A stretch of DNA of 64,000 bases, taken from positions 1,248,550 through 1,312,549 of the forward strand of contig NZ_VLLG01000002.1 in the NCBI RefSeq assembly GCF_007830125.1, in the 5' to 3' direction. Made by a program: the position numbers and the translations under genes. Positions 18,180 to 26,074 of the stretch are shown piece by piece. Numbering within the stretch: position 1 is the stretch's first letter; each line of letters begins with the position of its first letter. Below the pieces are notes generated by a model that had not been told where the DNA came from, did not search any database, and was given only the letters and a program-made list of their open reading frames with translations. This stretch comes from Chitinophaga japonensis. GTDB lineage: Bacteria > Bacteroidota > Bacteroidia > Chitinophagales > Chitinophagaceae.

Positions 18180-18383
18180 TCATACCAGCGACTCAATTAA
18201 CTGATCAGACTGTTCTTCTGTTAATAGTATATCACCTTGGAATAAATAATCCGCTACGCCTGCTGCAACGTCTGGCAAAACTGACAAGTCTGAATAGAGA
18301 TTTTTTACGAGACCTCCTCCACAGACATTATTCAGTTCGTTTTGGGAAAGCTCAATGAATTGATAAGATTGTAATGTTTTTAT
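18180..18383 (-). CDS. Double-glycine leader peptide (bacteriocin-type precursor) with ATA start
   Basis: A 67-codon frame. Read from ATA at 18383 it begins MKTLQSYQFIELSQNELNNV, then CGGG at 21-24. The pattern xxLSxxELxxVxGG is the double-glycine leader of peptides exported and cleaved by peptidase-containing ABC transporters, and the MKTLQ start is typical of Bacteroidota members. The predicted mature part (GLVKNLYSDLSVLPDVAAGV...) is acidic. An in-frame stop lies four codons before the ATA, so no upstream ATG is possible; the gene either uses ATA or has lost its ATG. A 17-codon frame (MKNLKDKGDKLIAVHWL) overlaps the stop as ATGA. No transporter or maturase is adjacent. Confidence 0.55.
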   Translation of the reverse strand: MKTLQSYQFIELSQNELNNVCGGGLVKNLYSDLSVLPDVAAGVADYLFQGDILLTEEQSDQLIESLV

Positions 18384-18761
18384 AAAATTAGTTTAACTGA
18401 AAAAACTATTTATCAATTATAAAATTCGATTATTCAACCCTGCTCCCCCAGCCATGTAGGTTTTAAATTATCCATTAAAACTATAAAAAGGGGAAATACG
18501 GAAGCCTCTTTAATATGTCAATGTTTTTAGAGATGACTATTTTAAAAACTAGAAATTCCGGGGTAGCCAGGGCAGGAAATAAGCAAATATAGAGTCCTGC
18601 AAAAGCTTTTTTTACAATCCGGAAACGGACCGCTTTCATTACTCTGTTTTCTGGTTAAGAAGGGTGAAATGATGTCTGTGAATCCCATAGTTAATGGCTG
18701 AGCGCACTTTAAAGACTATAACTTTCAAAGGACGGGGCCGGGCGCCAGCACGGATCCTGCT
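18384..18761. other. AT-rich spacer, nothing convincing
   Basis: Low-GC DNA between the leader-peptide frame and the serine hydrolase. Only very short frames occur (for example 25 codons at about 18516). I see no hairpin with a T-run and no good TAnnTTTG promoter for the minus strand. Confidence 0.4.
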
Positions 18762-20246
18762 TTACCTGCCAATAGCTCTCAGCACCTTCCGGGCATTCTC
18801 ATTCTCTTTGTTCAATTCAAGGGAGCGACGGTACATTTGAATGGCTTCTTCCTTTTTGCCGTTCTTTAAAAGGATCTCCCCATAGCTGTCATATACATTC
18901 CAGCTTAGCGGGAACAGCCGTACATTGGTTTTAAACACCTCCCTGGCCAGGCTGTCTATATTGTTCCTCATAAATTCATAGCCTAATGAATTGAGTTCGT
19001 CTTCATCCAAATTATAAGTAATCGTATCCTTTTCTATTTGTGTCAGCTTTTCATTGCCTGCGACAATGCCATTTTCTGCCAGTGTCCTTCCATAGTGCCT
19101 GGCCCCGCTTTTGCGGGGTTGTGGAACTGTGGACCCATTTAATATTTTAAGTGCATTTTCCGCAATGCCGCCTACCTCACGGGCTGTATTGTCAAACAGA
19201 ATAATGACCTGGAACTTACTAATATTTCTCAGCAACATGGAGTTAAGACCAGGGAGCCCTCCGGGGTGCATGACGATTTTACCCAGGGAGGTATCTTCCC
19301 AAATCATCCATCCCAGGCCGTATCGCTGCGGGTTTATCTTTCCATTGGCCAGCTTTACGGGCAAGAATGCTTCCTTCAGCATCGCCTCTCCCACTAAATG
19401 ACCGTTGTACAGAGCCTGGTCGTAATGAAACAAGTCCCTCGCCGTACTGATCATGTCTCCTGAGCCAGCAAAGTTATAATTATGATTGCCTTTGTAGAAC
19501 TCGGCCACCGTATCGGGCTTTTCTATAGATGTAGACCAGGTGTGCCTGTACCTGTACATCTCGCAGAGGTCCTTATCTTTCCTGCTTAAAAATTCAGACA
19601 GCGAAGTATGAGGCATGTGGGCCGGTTGAAAAATATATTTTTCAAGATATTTCCCGAACTTCAACCCCGACACTTTTTCTACTACAAGGGCCAGTAGATC
19701 AAAATTAACGTTATTATACTCATAGTCTTCCCCGGGGGCAAAAGACAGGGGCACTTTACCGGCTACCGCGGCCGGAACAATGTCTTTATTCCTGAGAACG
19801 GAATCCGGGTGCTCTGAAAGCACGGAAAGGAACAGTTCTTCCCGATCAGGCATGCCCGAAGTATGGGACAGCAAATGTCTGATCGTGACTGTGGGGTAAG
19901 GGAAGTCCGGCAGATATTTATGAACGGGGTCTGCGATCCGCAGTTTCCCTCTATCTGCCAATTGCAGGATGGCCGTAGCGGTAAGCGTTTTCGAAATGGA
20001 AGCCACAGGAAAGGAAGTGGAGGCGGTATTGGGTCTGCGGGTGGAGAAATCGGCATATCCAAAAGATCGTTCGTACAATACCTTCCCTTTTTCTGCTATT
20101 AGCACATTTCCGTTAAATTGTTCTGTTGAAAATAGCGCTGAAAAGTAACGATCTAATTCCTGTACCTTTTGCTGCGCCATATTCGGTGTTACGACCGCAA
20201 CAGTCCAAAAAAGTGCACATATGCTTCGTTTGATAAATTGCGTCAT
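18762..20246 (-). CDS. Secreted serine hydrolase (beta-lactamase/PBP4-like fold) with C-terminal TPR
   Basis: A 494-residue protein with a signal peptide ending near NMA-QQ. The class C beta-lactamase/DD-peptidase motifs are present: SISK (Ser83-Lys86), Tyr177-Asn178-Asn179 in YEYNNVNF, and HPGG in place of KTG. Residues from about 410 to 490 form TPR-like helices (FPLSWNVYDSYGEILLKNGK, KEEAIQMYRRSLELN). Such proteins hydrolyse peptides or esters in the periplasm, and true lactamase activity is uncertain. It appears to be a single-gene unit. The HPGG third motif is common in the esterase-like subgroup. Confidence 0.9.
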   Translation of the reverse strand: MTQFIKRSICALFWTVAVVTPNMAQQKVQELDRYFSALFSTEQFNGNVLIAEKGKVLYERSFGYADFSTRRPNTASTSFPVASISKTLTATAILQLADRGKLRIADPVHKYLPDFPYPTVTIRHLLSHTSGMPDREELFLSVLSEHPDSVLRNKDIVPAAVAGKVPLSFAPGEDYEYNNVNFDLLALVVEKVSGLKFGKYLEKYIFQPAHMPHTSLSEFLSRKDKDLCEMYRYRHTWSTSIEKPDTVAEFYKGNHNYNFAGSGDMISTARDLFHYDQALYNGHLVGEAMLKEAFLPVKLANGKINPQRYGLGWMIWEDTSLGKIVMHPGGLPGLNSMLLRNISKFQVIILFDNTAREVGGIAENALKILNGSTVPQPRKSGARHYGRTLAENGIVAGNEKLTQIEKDTITYNLDEDELNSLGYEFMRNNIDSLAREVFKTNVRLFPLSWNVYDSYGEILLKNGKKEEAIQMYRRSLELNKENENARKVLRAIGR

Positions 20247-20590
20247 ATGATCTGCATGTTTGTTGGAGAAGGGTTAAATATAGGAAGATATGCGTAAAGC
20301 ACATTACACTTGTAAGCCCCAAATAAACCTCCTGGCGAACAAATGCGACAATTCAACATCATTGGTAGAAATATAAAGCGGGAGGATTTCCTGACCTTTT
20401 TAATAAATCCACAACTCATTCAAAAGATTATTCCTTTTCTTGAACGGTTTGCAAACCCACCTGGGCTTGTCGAACATTTTTGAAGAGTTTTAAAGACAAC
20501 CTCTATAGGAAATCCTCGAAATCAGCCGCAGAAGCCACTTTTCCCCAAAATAAAAAAGGACAAGAGCTAAGTAACTCTTGTCCTCATCTG
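20247..20590. other. Spacer between serine hydrolase and tRNA; only a terminator seen
   Basis: 344 bases upstream of the hydrolase. Apart from the tRNA terminator (20551-20583) there is only scattered short coding potential, such as a 25-codon minus-strand frame near 20410-20490. It might be a remnant next to a tRNA gene, but I see no integrase, attachment-site repeat or phage sequence. Confidence 0.4.
20551..20583 (-). terminator. Intrinsic terminator of the tRNA gene
   Basis: On the minus strand GGACAAGAG pairs perfectly with CTCTTGTCC (20558-20566 with 20575-20583) around an 8-base loop, followed by TTTTTTATTTT. This classic rho-independent terminator starts 8 bases after the tRNA 3' end. 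Confidence 0.85.
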
Positions 20591-20664
20591 TGGTCCCACC
20601 AGGGCTTGAACCTGGGACCCCCTGATTATGAGTCAGGTGCTCTAACCAACTGAGCTATAGGACC
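20591..20664 (-). tRNA. tRNA with CAU anticodon (Met elongator or Ile2)
   Basis: A 74-base cloverleaf on the minus strand. Acceptor stem GGTCCTA/TGGGACC, D arm AGCTCAGTTGGTTAGAGCA, anticodon stem-loop CCTGA-CTCATAA-TCAGG with anticodon CAT, T arm CCAGGTTCAAGCCCTGG, discriminator A. CCA is not encoded. The CAU anticodon fits elongator Met or, if C34 is lysidinylated by TilS, isoleucine; initiator Met is unlikely because the first acceptor pair is G-C. The D-arm resembles elongator Met, but sequence alone does not settle it. Confidence 0.92.
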
Positions 20665-20757
20665 CGTCCACATAGGACAAATATATCTGCTTTTTTGGGT
20701 GTCCCTTTTCAGGGGAGGGCAAAATTAATTATTTTTTATTCAATTAGCCACAAATTT

Positions 20758-22332
20758 TTATGGCTTTTTCCGGAACCTATGGGTATTGTTTTCCAACACG
20801 ATAAACGGCGGGGCATTTCGCCAGTGGGTGCCCAGCCCCGGAAAATTTACCGGTGCCTGCGAGAAATTGCCCAGCACCACATCCGTATCTCCATCGCCAT
20901 CCAGGTCGGCAGCGTCCATGCAGATCCAGTGCCCCAGCTTGGCCGCCGGTAAAGTATGCACGGTAAAGTTAAACCCGCCCTGGTTCATAAAATACAGCAG
21001 GGCCTCCTGCGGCTGGTTGCCATAGTCCGCAAAAAAGGAAATCGTCAGCAGGTCCTCATCCCCGTCCAGGTCAAAATCCCGGGCTATCGCCTTGTAACAG
21101 CCGTTGACGGGATAAAAATACGCCTGTTCAAAACGTTGGTTGCCCAGGTTGCGGTAAATGTATACGCCGTGGTAGGCTTTCAGCACCCGGGAGTCGTCCG
21201 CATTGTCCCCGCAGGTGTAGATAATGTCCTCCCGCCCGTCATGGTCTACATCCTGCAAGGCAAAGCTGCTGGAGCCGTATGCCGGCGGGAACTGCAGCAC
21301 CCGGCGGGGGTTAAAACGGCCTTCGCCGGCATTCTCCAGGTACCAGATGCCTTCATCGCCCTGCCCCATCAGCACCCATATATCAGGCCGGCCATCCTCG
21401 TTGCTGTCGTGTATAAATGCTTTGATGGCGCCGGGTTGTGGCAGCAGCAGGTGTTCCTGTATGGCTTTTCGCCCGGCGGTATCCAGCTCCAGCCAGGCCA
21501 GGTAACCCCTGTTAAAGCCAAAACCGCATACCAGCAGGTCGGTACGGCCATCCCCGTTAAGGTCTGCAGGCAGCGACTGCACGGGCCGGGGCAACCGGTC
21601 CCGCAGCAACTCCGGCAATAGCTCCAGGGTATCCTGCTGTTCCAGCACCTGTATGCTGCCCCTTAACGCATCAGAAGGATAAAGGGTGCCCAGGCAGGTA
21701 ATATAGCCCCTGCTGCCGCTTGCTGCGGCAGGTAGCGCTACATCGGCCACTACACTGGCTGTGCGCCAACGCTGTACAGGCTGCAGCCGGCTATTGTACC
21801 GGTATAAAAAGCTGTCCTGCGCATTGGCCATCCAAATGTCCCGGCGCAGGGTGTCTATACATACAAAGCTGGTGAGCGGGGCGGGCGCCTGCCTTTGCCA
21901 GGCCGGCTCCCGGATGGTGAACAGCGCCATGGCCTGGCTGCTCACCGGCTGCGACCGCCGTTGCGGCAATGGACGCCAGGGCGCAACCGTGGTATAATAT
22001 GCAACGATCCGGTCCCAGTCACCCGGGGCAATGAGGTTGGCCACCGCCCCCGGGGTATCCGCCAGTACCGGCGCCCGGTAGTAGCTGCCATGATAGTTTT
22101 TTATCCCCAGCCGGGCGCCCATTACCGGCAGTACATCCTCTTCCCAGGTGGTTTTGTCCAATAGGGCCGGACCGGGAAAAGCATGGCAGGACGCGCAGTA
22201 CCGGCGGGCCAGCAGGCTGCCTTCCTTTACCCGGTTTATCCGGGCCAGGTCTTCATTACAGGCGGCCGCCGCCAGCAATAGCAACAGGTAGCAATAAGGT
22301 GTAAATAAACGGGTGCGGTCAGGTAATTGCAT
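20758..22332 (-). CDS. Lipoprotein with c-type-like CxxCH site and VCBS/FG-GAP repeats
   Basis: About 524 residues from the ATG at 22332 (an upstream frame to 22443 lacks a signal and is dropped). The lipoprotein signal ends AAAAC. Next comes CASCH within RRYCASCHAFPGP, a CxxCH haem-binding motif in a short cytochrome-like segment. Then come at least four calcium-binding VCBS/FG-GAP repeats (DLNGDGRTDLLVCGFG, DSNEDGRPDIWV, DVDHDGREDIIYT, DLDGDEDLLTISF, DLDGDGDTDVVLGNFSQ) that should form a beta-propeller. The protein is probably an envelope cytochrome or surface protein; the redox partner is unknown. It is divergent from the HAD gene. Confidence 0.85.
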   Translation of the reverse strand: MQLPDRTRLFTPYCYLLLLLAAAACNEDLARINRVKEGSLLARRYCASCHAFPGPALLDKTTWEEDVLPVMGARLGIKNYHGSYYRAPVLADTPGAVANLIAPGDWDRIVAYYTTVAPWRPLPQRRSQPVSSQAMALFTIREPAWQRQAPAPLTSFVCIDTLRRDIWMANAQDSFLYRYNSRLQPVQRWRTASVVADVALPAAASGSRGYITCLGTLYPSDALRGSIQVLEQQDTLELLPELLRDRLPRPVQSLPADLNGDGRTDLLVCGFGFNRGYLAWLELDTAGRKAIQEHLLLPQPGAIKAFIHDSNEDGRPDIWVLMGQGDEGIWYLENAGEGRFNPRRVLQFPPAYGSSSFALQDVDHDGREDIIYTCGDNADDSRVLKAYHGVYIYRNLGNQRFEQAYFYPVNGCYKAIARDFDLDGDEDLLTISFFADYGNQPQEALLYFMNQGGFNFTVHTLPAAKLGHWICMDAADLDGDGDTDVVLGNFSQAPVNFPGLGTHWRNAPPFIVLENNTHRFRKKP

Positions 22333-22393
22333 AACGTGCTGTACATTTCTAAAATACAGTATTAATTTGCAGCCACAAATATTTTTGAACGGC

Positions 22394-23017
22394 ATGCAAG
22401 GTATCAGGCACATTATTTTCGACCTGGGCGGGGTGATCCTCAATATCGATTACCAGCGTACTTACCAGGCTTTTGAAACGCTGGGCGTAAGGGACTTTAC
22501 CAGCTTATACAACCAGTTTCGCGGCTCCCGCTTGTTTGACGACCTGGAAACAGGGCGGGTGGAGCCGGCAGGCTTCCTGCAGGCCATGCGGCAGCATGTA
22601 GGCCCTGCCGTAACAAACGAACAGATCATTGATGCCTGGAATGCCATGCTGCTGGATTTTCCCCTGCAAAGGCTGCAGTTGTTACAACAGTTGCAGCAGC
22701 ACTATGACACGTTCCTGCTAAGCAATACCAACGCTATACACCTGGAAAAATTCAACCGGATGCTGTTGGAAAGCCGGGGGCTGCCCTCCCTGGACACCCT
22801 TTTTAACAAGGCATACTATTCCCATCTTATCGGGTACCGTAAACCGGAAAAGGAAGCTTACCAGGTGATATTGGACGAGCACAGGCTGAATCCCGCAGCT
22901 ACATTATTTATTGACGATACGCTGCCCAACATTGAAGGCGCCCAAGCGGTCGGGTTACAAACCATTCATCTGCAGGCGCCCAAAACAATTATGGATATAT
23001 TTAAACCAGCCGCGTAG
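22394..23017 (+). CDS. HAD superfamily hydrolase, subfamily IA
   Basis: A 207-residue HAD phosphatase from ATG 22394. Motif I is IIFDLGGVILN (Asp nucleophile, with Gly in the second position as in GGV-type members), motif II is LLSNTNAIH, motif III Lys is in GYRKPEKEAY, and motif IV is FIDDTLPNIEGA. The GGV motif is typical of HAD-IA variants 3/509 such as YihX-like sugar phosphatases. An upstream frame to 22313 overlaps the divergent lipoprotein and is not used. The substrate is probably a small phosphorylated metabolite. Confidence 0.9.
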   Translation: MQGIRHIIFDLGGVILNIDYQRTYQAFETLGVRDFTSLYNQFRGSRLFDDLETGRVEPAGFLQAMRQHVGPAVTNEQIIDAWNAMLLDFPLQRLQLLQQLQQHYDTFLLSNTNAIHLEKFNRMLLESRGLPSLDTLFNKAYYSHLIGYRKPEKEAYQVILDEHRLNPAATLFIDDTLPNIEGAQAVGLQTIHLQAPKTIMDIFKPAA

Positions 23018-23023
23018 CGTTAG

Positions 23024-23275
23024 CTATTTCACTTCTTCAAAATCTATGTAATCTCCTTTATCGGCGGGACGTTGTTGGCGGGAAGCATGGGCCTGCTGCT
23101 GGGCAGCCTGTTGTTGTTGCTGCTGCTGTTGCTGGAACTGCTGGCGCATACGCTCCTGTATATCGCCCATCTGCCGTCTTACTTGCTTGGTGGACTGGTA
23201 CACAGGTATGATAAAATCAAATACCACTTTATAGAACAGCCATAAAAGGAAAATGGTAAGGAGTATCTTGATCAT
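23024..23275 (-). CDS. DUF4834 family small membrane protein
   Basis: An 83-residue protein with an N-terminal membrane helix (IKILLTIFLLWLFYKVVFDF), a basic linker, a long poly-Gln run (about residues 47-60) and an acidic conserved end GDYIDFEEVK. This matches the DUF4834 layout of Bacteroidota, whose function is unknown. It is probably inserted in the inner membrane with the Gln-rich tail in the cytoplasm. It is convergent with the HAD gene, 6 bases apart. Confidence 0.82.
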   Translation of the reverse strand: MIKILLTIFLLWLFYKVVFDFIIPVYQSTKQVRRQMGDIQERMRQQFQQQQQQQQQAAQQQAHASRQQRPADKGDYIDFEEVK

Positions 23276-23344
23276 AGGACAAAGGTAGCAGAATATCCGC
23301 TACCGGTCCAGAAAAATACGCCCACTTTAAGGTTTCTTTAACGC

Positions 23345-23698
23345 TCACTGTAACCCCAGTATAGTAGCGCTCTCCATCGCGGCCTTTTTGTTGGTTTCCC
23401 AGGCCAGCTTGTGATAGTTGATGGCGTCCACGATCGTACCTACCAGGCACAGCCCGATGGTAAAGAAGTACAGGATGCCCATGCCTATCTGGCCCATAAT
23501 GAACCGGTGTATGCCAGCCGGACCTATCAGCCCTATCAGGCAGCAGATGAGGATGGTTTGCGGGTCCTTCCGCCGACCCTGGTATACCGCCAGGAATTTC
23601 TGTTTTTCATCCGGCGCGCAGTTTTTGGTCAGTTCCTGCAGCCACAGCAGCTCTTCCTGCTGCACACCGGGTAAATAGGCAAAAGAGAGATCGTTCAT
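23345..23698 (-). CDS. TM2 domain protein
   Basis: A 117-residue protein with a soluble N-terminus (about 45 residues) and a C-terminal TM2 domain: first helix ILICCLIGLIGPAGIHRFIMG, turn, second helix GILYFFTIGLCLVGTIVDAI. The G.HRF..G motif is the family hallmark. TM2 proteins are small membrane proteins of poorly known role. The gene is in a minus-strand cluster with a DUF2752 protein upstream (28-base gap) and DUF4834 downstream. Confidence 0.88.
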   Translation of the reverse strand: MNDLSFAYLPGVQQEELLWLQELTKNCAPDEKQKFLAVYQGRRKDPQTILICCLIGLIGPAGIHRFIMGQIGMGILYFFTIGLCLVGTIVDAINYHKLAWETNKKAAMESATILGLQ

Positions 23699-23726
23699 AA
23701 GGGGATTGTTTTTTTAAATGATGAAA

Positions 23727-24029
23727 TTATTTCACGTGAAATAGCTGAATTTGTTGCCTGGCCAACTGCAGGATCCGGTACAGCAGTACCCCCAACGCAA
23801 ATGCGCCCAACGGATGGGCTTGCCAGGATGCCGCCCACTGGCCGTGCAGCAGGTAGTGAATGGCATGTCCCAGCCCGCAGCCGGGGCACCAGGAAATTCC
23901 CATCCACTTCAACGGGCAAAGGCTCGGCCCGTTGCCGGCAGGGTCCATAAAATATAAAGCCAGCAGTCCCAGCGGCCAGATCAGCAACTCGATATTGAAA
24001 TGTTTTATATAAAAAACGGTTGTACGCAT
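23727..24029 (-). CDS. DUF2752 family membrane protein
   Basis: A 100-residue protein with the DUF2752 signature CPGCGLGHAIHYLLHG (CPxCGxGRA-like) after SLCPLKWMGISW, flanked by two hydrophobic segments (LLIWPLGLLALYF and LGAFALGVLLYRILQLA). Function is unknown. The conserved Cys pair could bind metal or form a disulfide. It is the first gene of a small minus-strand cluster with the TM2 and DUF4834 proteins and is divergent from rimP. Confidence 0.87.
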   Translation of the reverse strand: MRTTVFYIKHFNIELLIWPLGLLALYFMDPAGNGPSLCPLKWMGISWCPGCGLGHAIHYLLHGQWAASWQAHPLGAFALGVLLYRILQLARQQIQLFHVK

Positions 24030-24123
24030 TCCGTTAACCCAAATGTATTAAAACATTTTTCAATCTGTACTCCCGGGGCTTTTCCATTGCTGTAAATATT
24101 TAATACAAGTTAAATAAATAGTT

Positions 24124-24151
24124 TTTGGATCAAAATAAAATCCTAATTTTG
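24124..24151 (+). promoter_or_regulatory. Promoter of the rimP-nusA-infB operon
   Basis: TTTG at 24124-24127 and TAATTTTG at 24144-24151, spaced by 16 bases, fit the Bacteroidota -33/-7 promoter pattern. The start site would lie just before a strong hairpin and about 50 bases before the rimP ATG. Confidence 0.65.
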
Positions 24152-24171
24152 CATTGGAAAATGATTCAAAC

Positions 24172-24196
24172 GAAGGGGACGATACCGGTCCCCTTC
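24172..24196 (+). promoter_or_regulatory. Perfect 9-bp hairpin in the rimP leader
   Basis: GAAGGGGAC (24172-24180) pairs exactly with GTCCCCTTC (24188-24196) around a 7-base loop. It sits between the promoter and the rimP ATG at 24208 and is followed by TCGTATTTTGT, a weak T-rich tract. It may be an attenuator, an RNA stabiliser or a protein-binding site controlling the operon. Confidence 0.6.
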
Positions 24197-24207
24197 TCGT
24201 ATTTTGT

Positions 24208-24675
24208 ATGGTAAACGAACAAGTGATCGCATCTATCCGGCAGCTCACAGAAGAGCTGCTATCCCTGGACCCGGGTTATTTCCTGGTAGAAGTGAGGATA
24301 AAACCCACCAATAATGTGAAAGTCTTTGTGGACGGGGACAAAGGCGTGCCGGTAGAGAAATTGGTGCAATTGAACCGCGCCTTGTATGCACAACTGGAAG
24401 CCGCAGGTTTATTTCCTGACAACAACTTTTCGCTGGAAGTTTCTTCGCCCGGCCTGGATGAGCCGCTAAAGCTCCACCGGCAGTACCTGAAGAATATCGG
24501 CCGCAAGGTGGAGACAACCCTGCTGGACGGAACTGTGAAGGAAGGCACACTCCTGGCCGTGACCGATACGCAAATCACCCTGGAAGAGACGCTGGGCAAG
24601 AAAAAGGATCAAAAAAAACAAACAGATATACTTTTTACTGAAATCAAGCACACCATTGTGTGCATCGTGTTTTAA
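24208..24675 (+). CDS. rimP: Ribosome maturation factor RimP
   Basis: A 155-residue RimP homologue needed for 30S subunit maturation. The N-terminal domain has LVEVRIKPTNNVKVFVDGDKG, the conserved EVSSPGLDEPLK loop links to the SH3-like C-terminal domain (GTVKEGTLLAVTDTQITL), and the end is KHTIVCIVF. I start at ATG 24208; a TTG frame from 24154 would translate the leader hairpin. It is the first gene of the classical rimP-nusA-infB operon, 18 bases before nusA. Confidence 0.95.
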   Translation: MVNEQVIASIRQLTEELLSLDPGYFLVEVRIKPTNNVKVFVDGDKGVPVEKLVQLNRALYAQLEAAGLFPDNNFSLEVSSPGLDEPLKLHRQYLKNIGRKVETTLLDGTVKEGTLLAVTDTQITLEETLGKKKDQKKQTDILFTEIKHTIVCIVF

Positions 24676-24693
24676 ATATTAATTACCAAAACA

Positions 24694-25941
24694 ATGGCTA
24701 GTATTAATCTGATTGAGTCATTCACGGAGTTTAAGGAGGCGGAAAATATTGACCGCCCAACGCTGATGAAGGTATTGGAAGATGTGTTCAAGACACTCCT
24801 GCGTAAAAAATATGGCTCTGATGAGAACTTTGACGTTATTGTAAATACTGAGAAAGGCGACCTGGAAATATTGCGCCGCCGCACTATAGTAGCAGATGGA
24901 GAAGTGGAGGATGAAAACGCCCAGATCGCCTATTCTGACGCCATTAAAGTAGAACCGGACTACCAGGTAGGGGAAGACCTGTACGAGGAAGTAGAGATCC
25001 AGGACTTTGGCCGCAGGGCTATCCTGGCTGCCAAACAAACCCTGTCTGCTCGCATAGGAGACCTGAAAAAGAACATCCTGGTAAAGAAATATGCCGACCG
25101 CGTAGGTGAAATTGTGACAGGAGAGGTATACCAGGTATGGAAAAAAGAAGTTTTATTATTGGATGATGAAGGGAATGAATTAATATTGCCTAAATCTGAA
25201 CAAATTCCGACCGACTATTTCAAAAAAGGAGAGAACGTAAGGGCGGTTGTTAAGAAAGTGGAACTGAAAAACAATGCTCCCCTCATCATTCTCTCCCGTA
25301 CACATCCTTCCTTCCTGGCTAAATTGCTGGAAATTGAGGTGCCGGAGATCTTTGACGGGCTTATCGTGATCAGGAGGATCGTACGCGAACCGGGCGAAAG
25401 AGCCAAGGTAGCCGTAGAATCCTATGATGACCGTATCGATCCCGTAGGCGCCTGCGTAGGTATGAAAGGCAGCCGCATTCACGGTATCGTAAGAGAGCTC
25501 CGGAATGAGAACATTGACATCATTAACTATACTGCCAACATCCAGTTGCTTATTCAGCGCGCCTTAACACCCGCTAAGATCAGCCGCCAGGAGGTAGATA
25601 ATGAGAACAAGTACGCCGCCGTTTACCTGAAACCCGACCAGGTATCCCTGGCCATCGGTAAAAAAGGCGTCAACATAAAGTTGGCCTGCGAATTGACGGG
25701 ATATGAAATTGACGTGTTCCGCGATGAAGAAATGGAACAGGCGGAATTTGACGTGGACCTGGAAGAATTTGCAGACGAAATTGAAGAATGGATCATCGAT
25801 GAACTGAAACGCATTGGCTGCGATACGGCGCGCAGCGTGCTGGATCTTACCACGGAAGAACTGGTGCGCCGCTCCGATCTGGAAGAAGAAACCGTAAGAG
25901 ACGTTAGAAGAATATTACAGGAGGAATTCGACAAGGAATAG
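24694..25941 (+). CDS. nusA: Transcription termination/antitermination factor NusA
   Basis: A 415-residue NusA with an N-terminal RNA-polymerase-binding domain (INLIESFTEFKEAENIDRPT...), an S1 domain (about 130-195, GEIVTGEVYQVWKKEVLL) and two KH domains (IDPVGACVGMKGSRI and VSLAIGKKGVNIKLACELTG). A short acidic C-terminal region ends in a helix-hairpin-helix-like stretch. It binds RNA polymerase and nascent RNA, modulating pausing and termination. The length is as expected for Bacteroidota, without the extra acidic repeats of E. coli. It lies between rimP and infB. Confidence 0.97.
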   Translation: MASINLIESFTEFKEAENIDRPTLMKVLEDVFKTLLRKKYGSDENFDVIVNTEKGDLEILRRRTIVADGEVEDENAQIAYSDAIKVEPDYQVGEDLYEEVEIQDFGRRAILAAKQTLSARIGDLKKNILVKKYADRVGEIVTGEVYQVWKKEVLLLDDEGNELILPKSEQIPTDYFKKGENVRAVVKKVELKNNAPLIILSRTHPSFLAKLLEIEVPEIFDGLIVIRRIVREPGERAKVAVESYDDRIDPVGACVGMKGSRIHGIVRELRNENIDIINYTANIQLLIQRALTPAKISRQEVDNENKYAAVYLKPDQVSLAIGKKGVNIKLACELTGYEIDVFRDEEMEQAEFDVDLEEFADEIEEWIIDELKRIGCDTARSVLDLTTEELVRRSDLEEETVRDVRRILQEEFDKE

Positions 25942-25995
25942 CGTACCCCGTCCGGAAACCTTCCCAGGATCAGGGTTCGCTTAGCATGGAATGAA

Positions 25996-26003
25996 TATAT
26001 TTG
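25996..26003 (+). promoter_or_regulatory. Candidate internal promoter (-7 box) upstream of infB
   Basis: TATATTTG fits TAnnTTTG and lies in the nusA-infB gap, 71 bases before the infB ATG. No good TTTG was found about 20 bases upstream, so this is tentative. Confidence 0.35.
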
Positions 26004-26029
26004 CGTTATTTTTAAATGTAAAAAATGGA

Positions 26030-26046
26030 ATCCGCCTCCGGCGGAT
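26030..26046 (+). promoter_or_regulatory. Short GC-rich hairpin ahead of infB
   Basis: ATCCGCC-TCC-GGCGGAT forms a perfect 7-bp stem with a 3-base loop, 28 bases before the infB start. It may affect infB translation or mark mRNA processing. Confidence 0.45.
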
Positions 26047-26074
26047 AAAAGGGGAGGCCCGAGATAATTTTAAT

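Noticed and set aside
18164..18358. Plus-strand 64-codon frame
   Set aside because: Antisense to the double-glycine leader frame, which has the far better protein signature.
20247..20664. Possible tRNA-linked integration site
   Set aside because: No integrase, no duplicated tRNA 3' end and no phage genes were found near the CAU tRNA.
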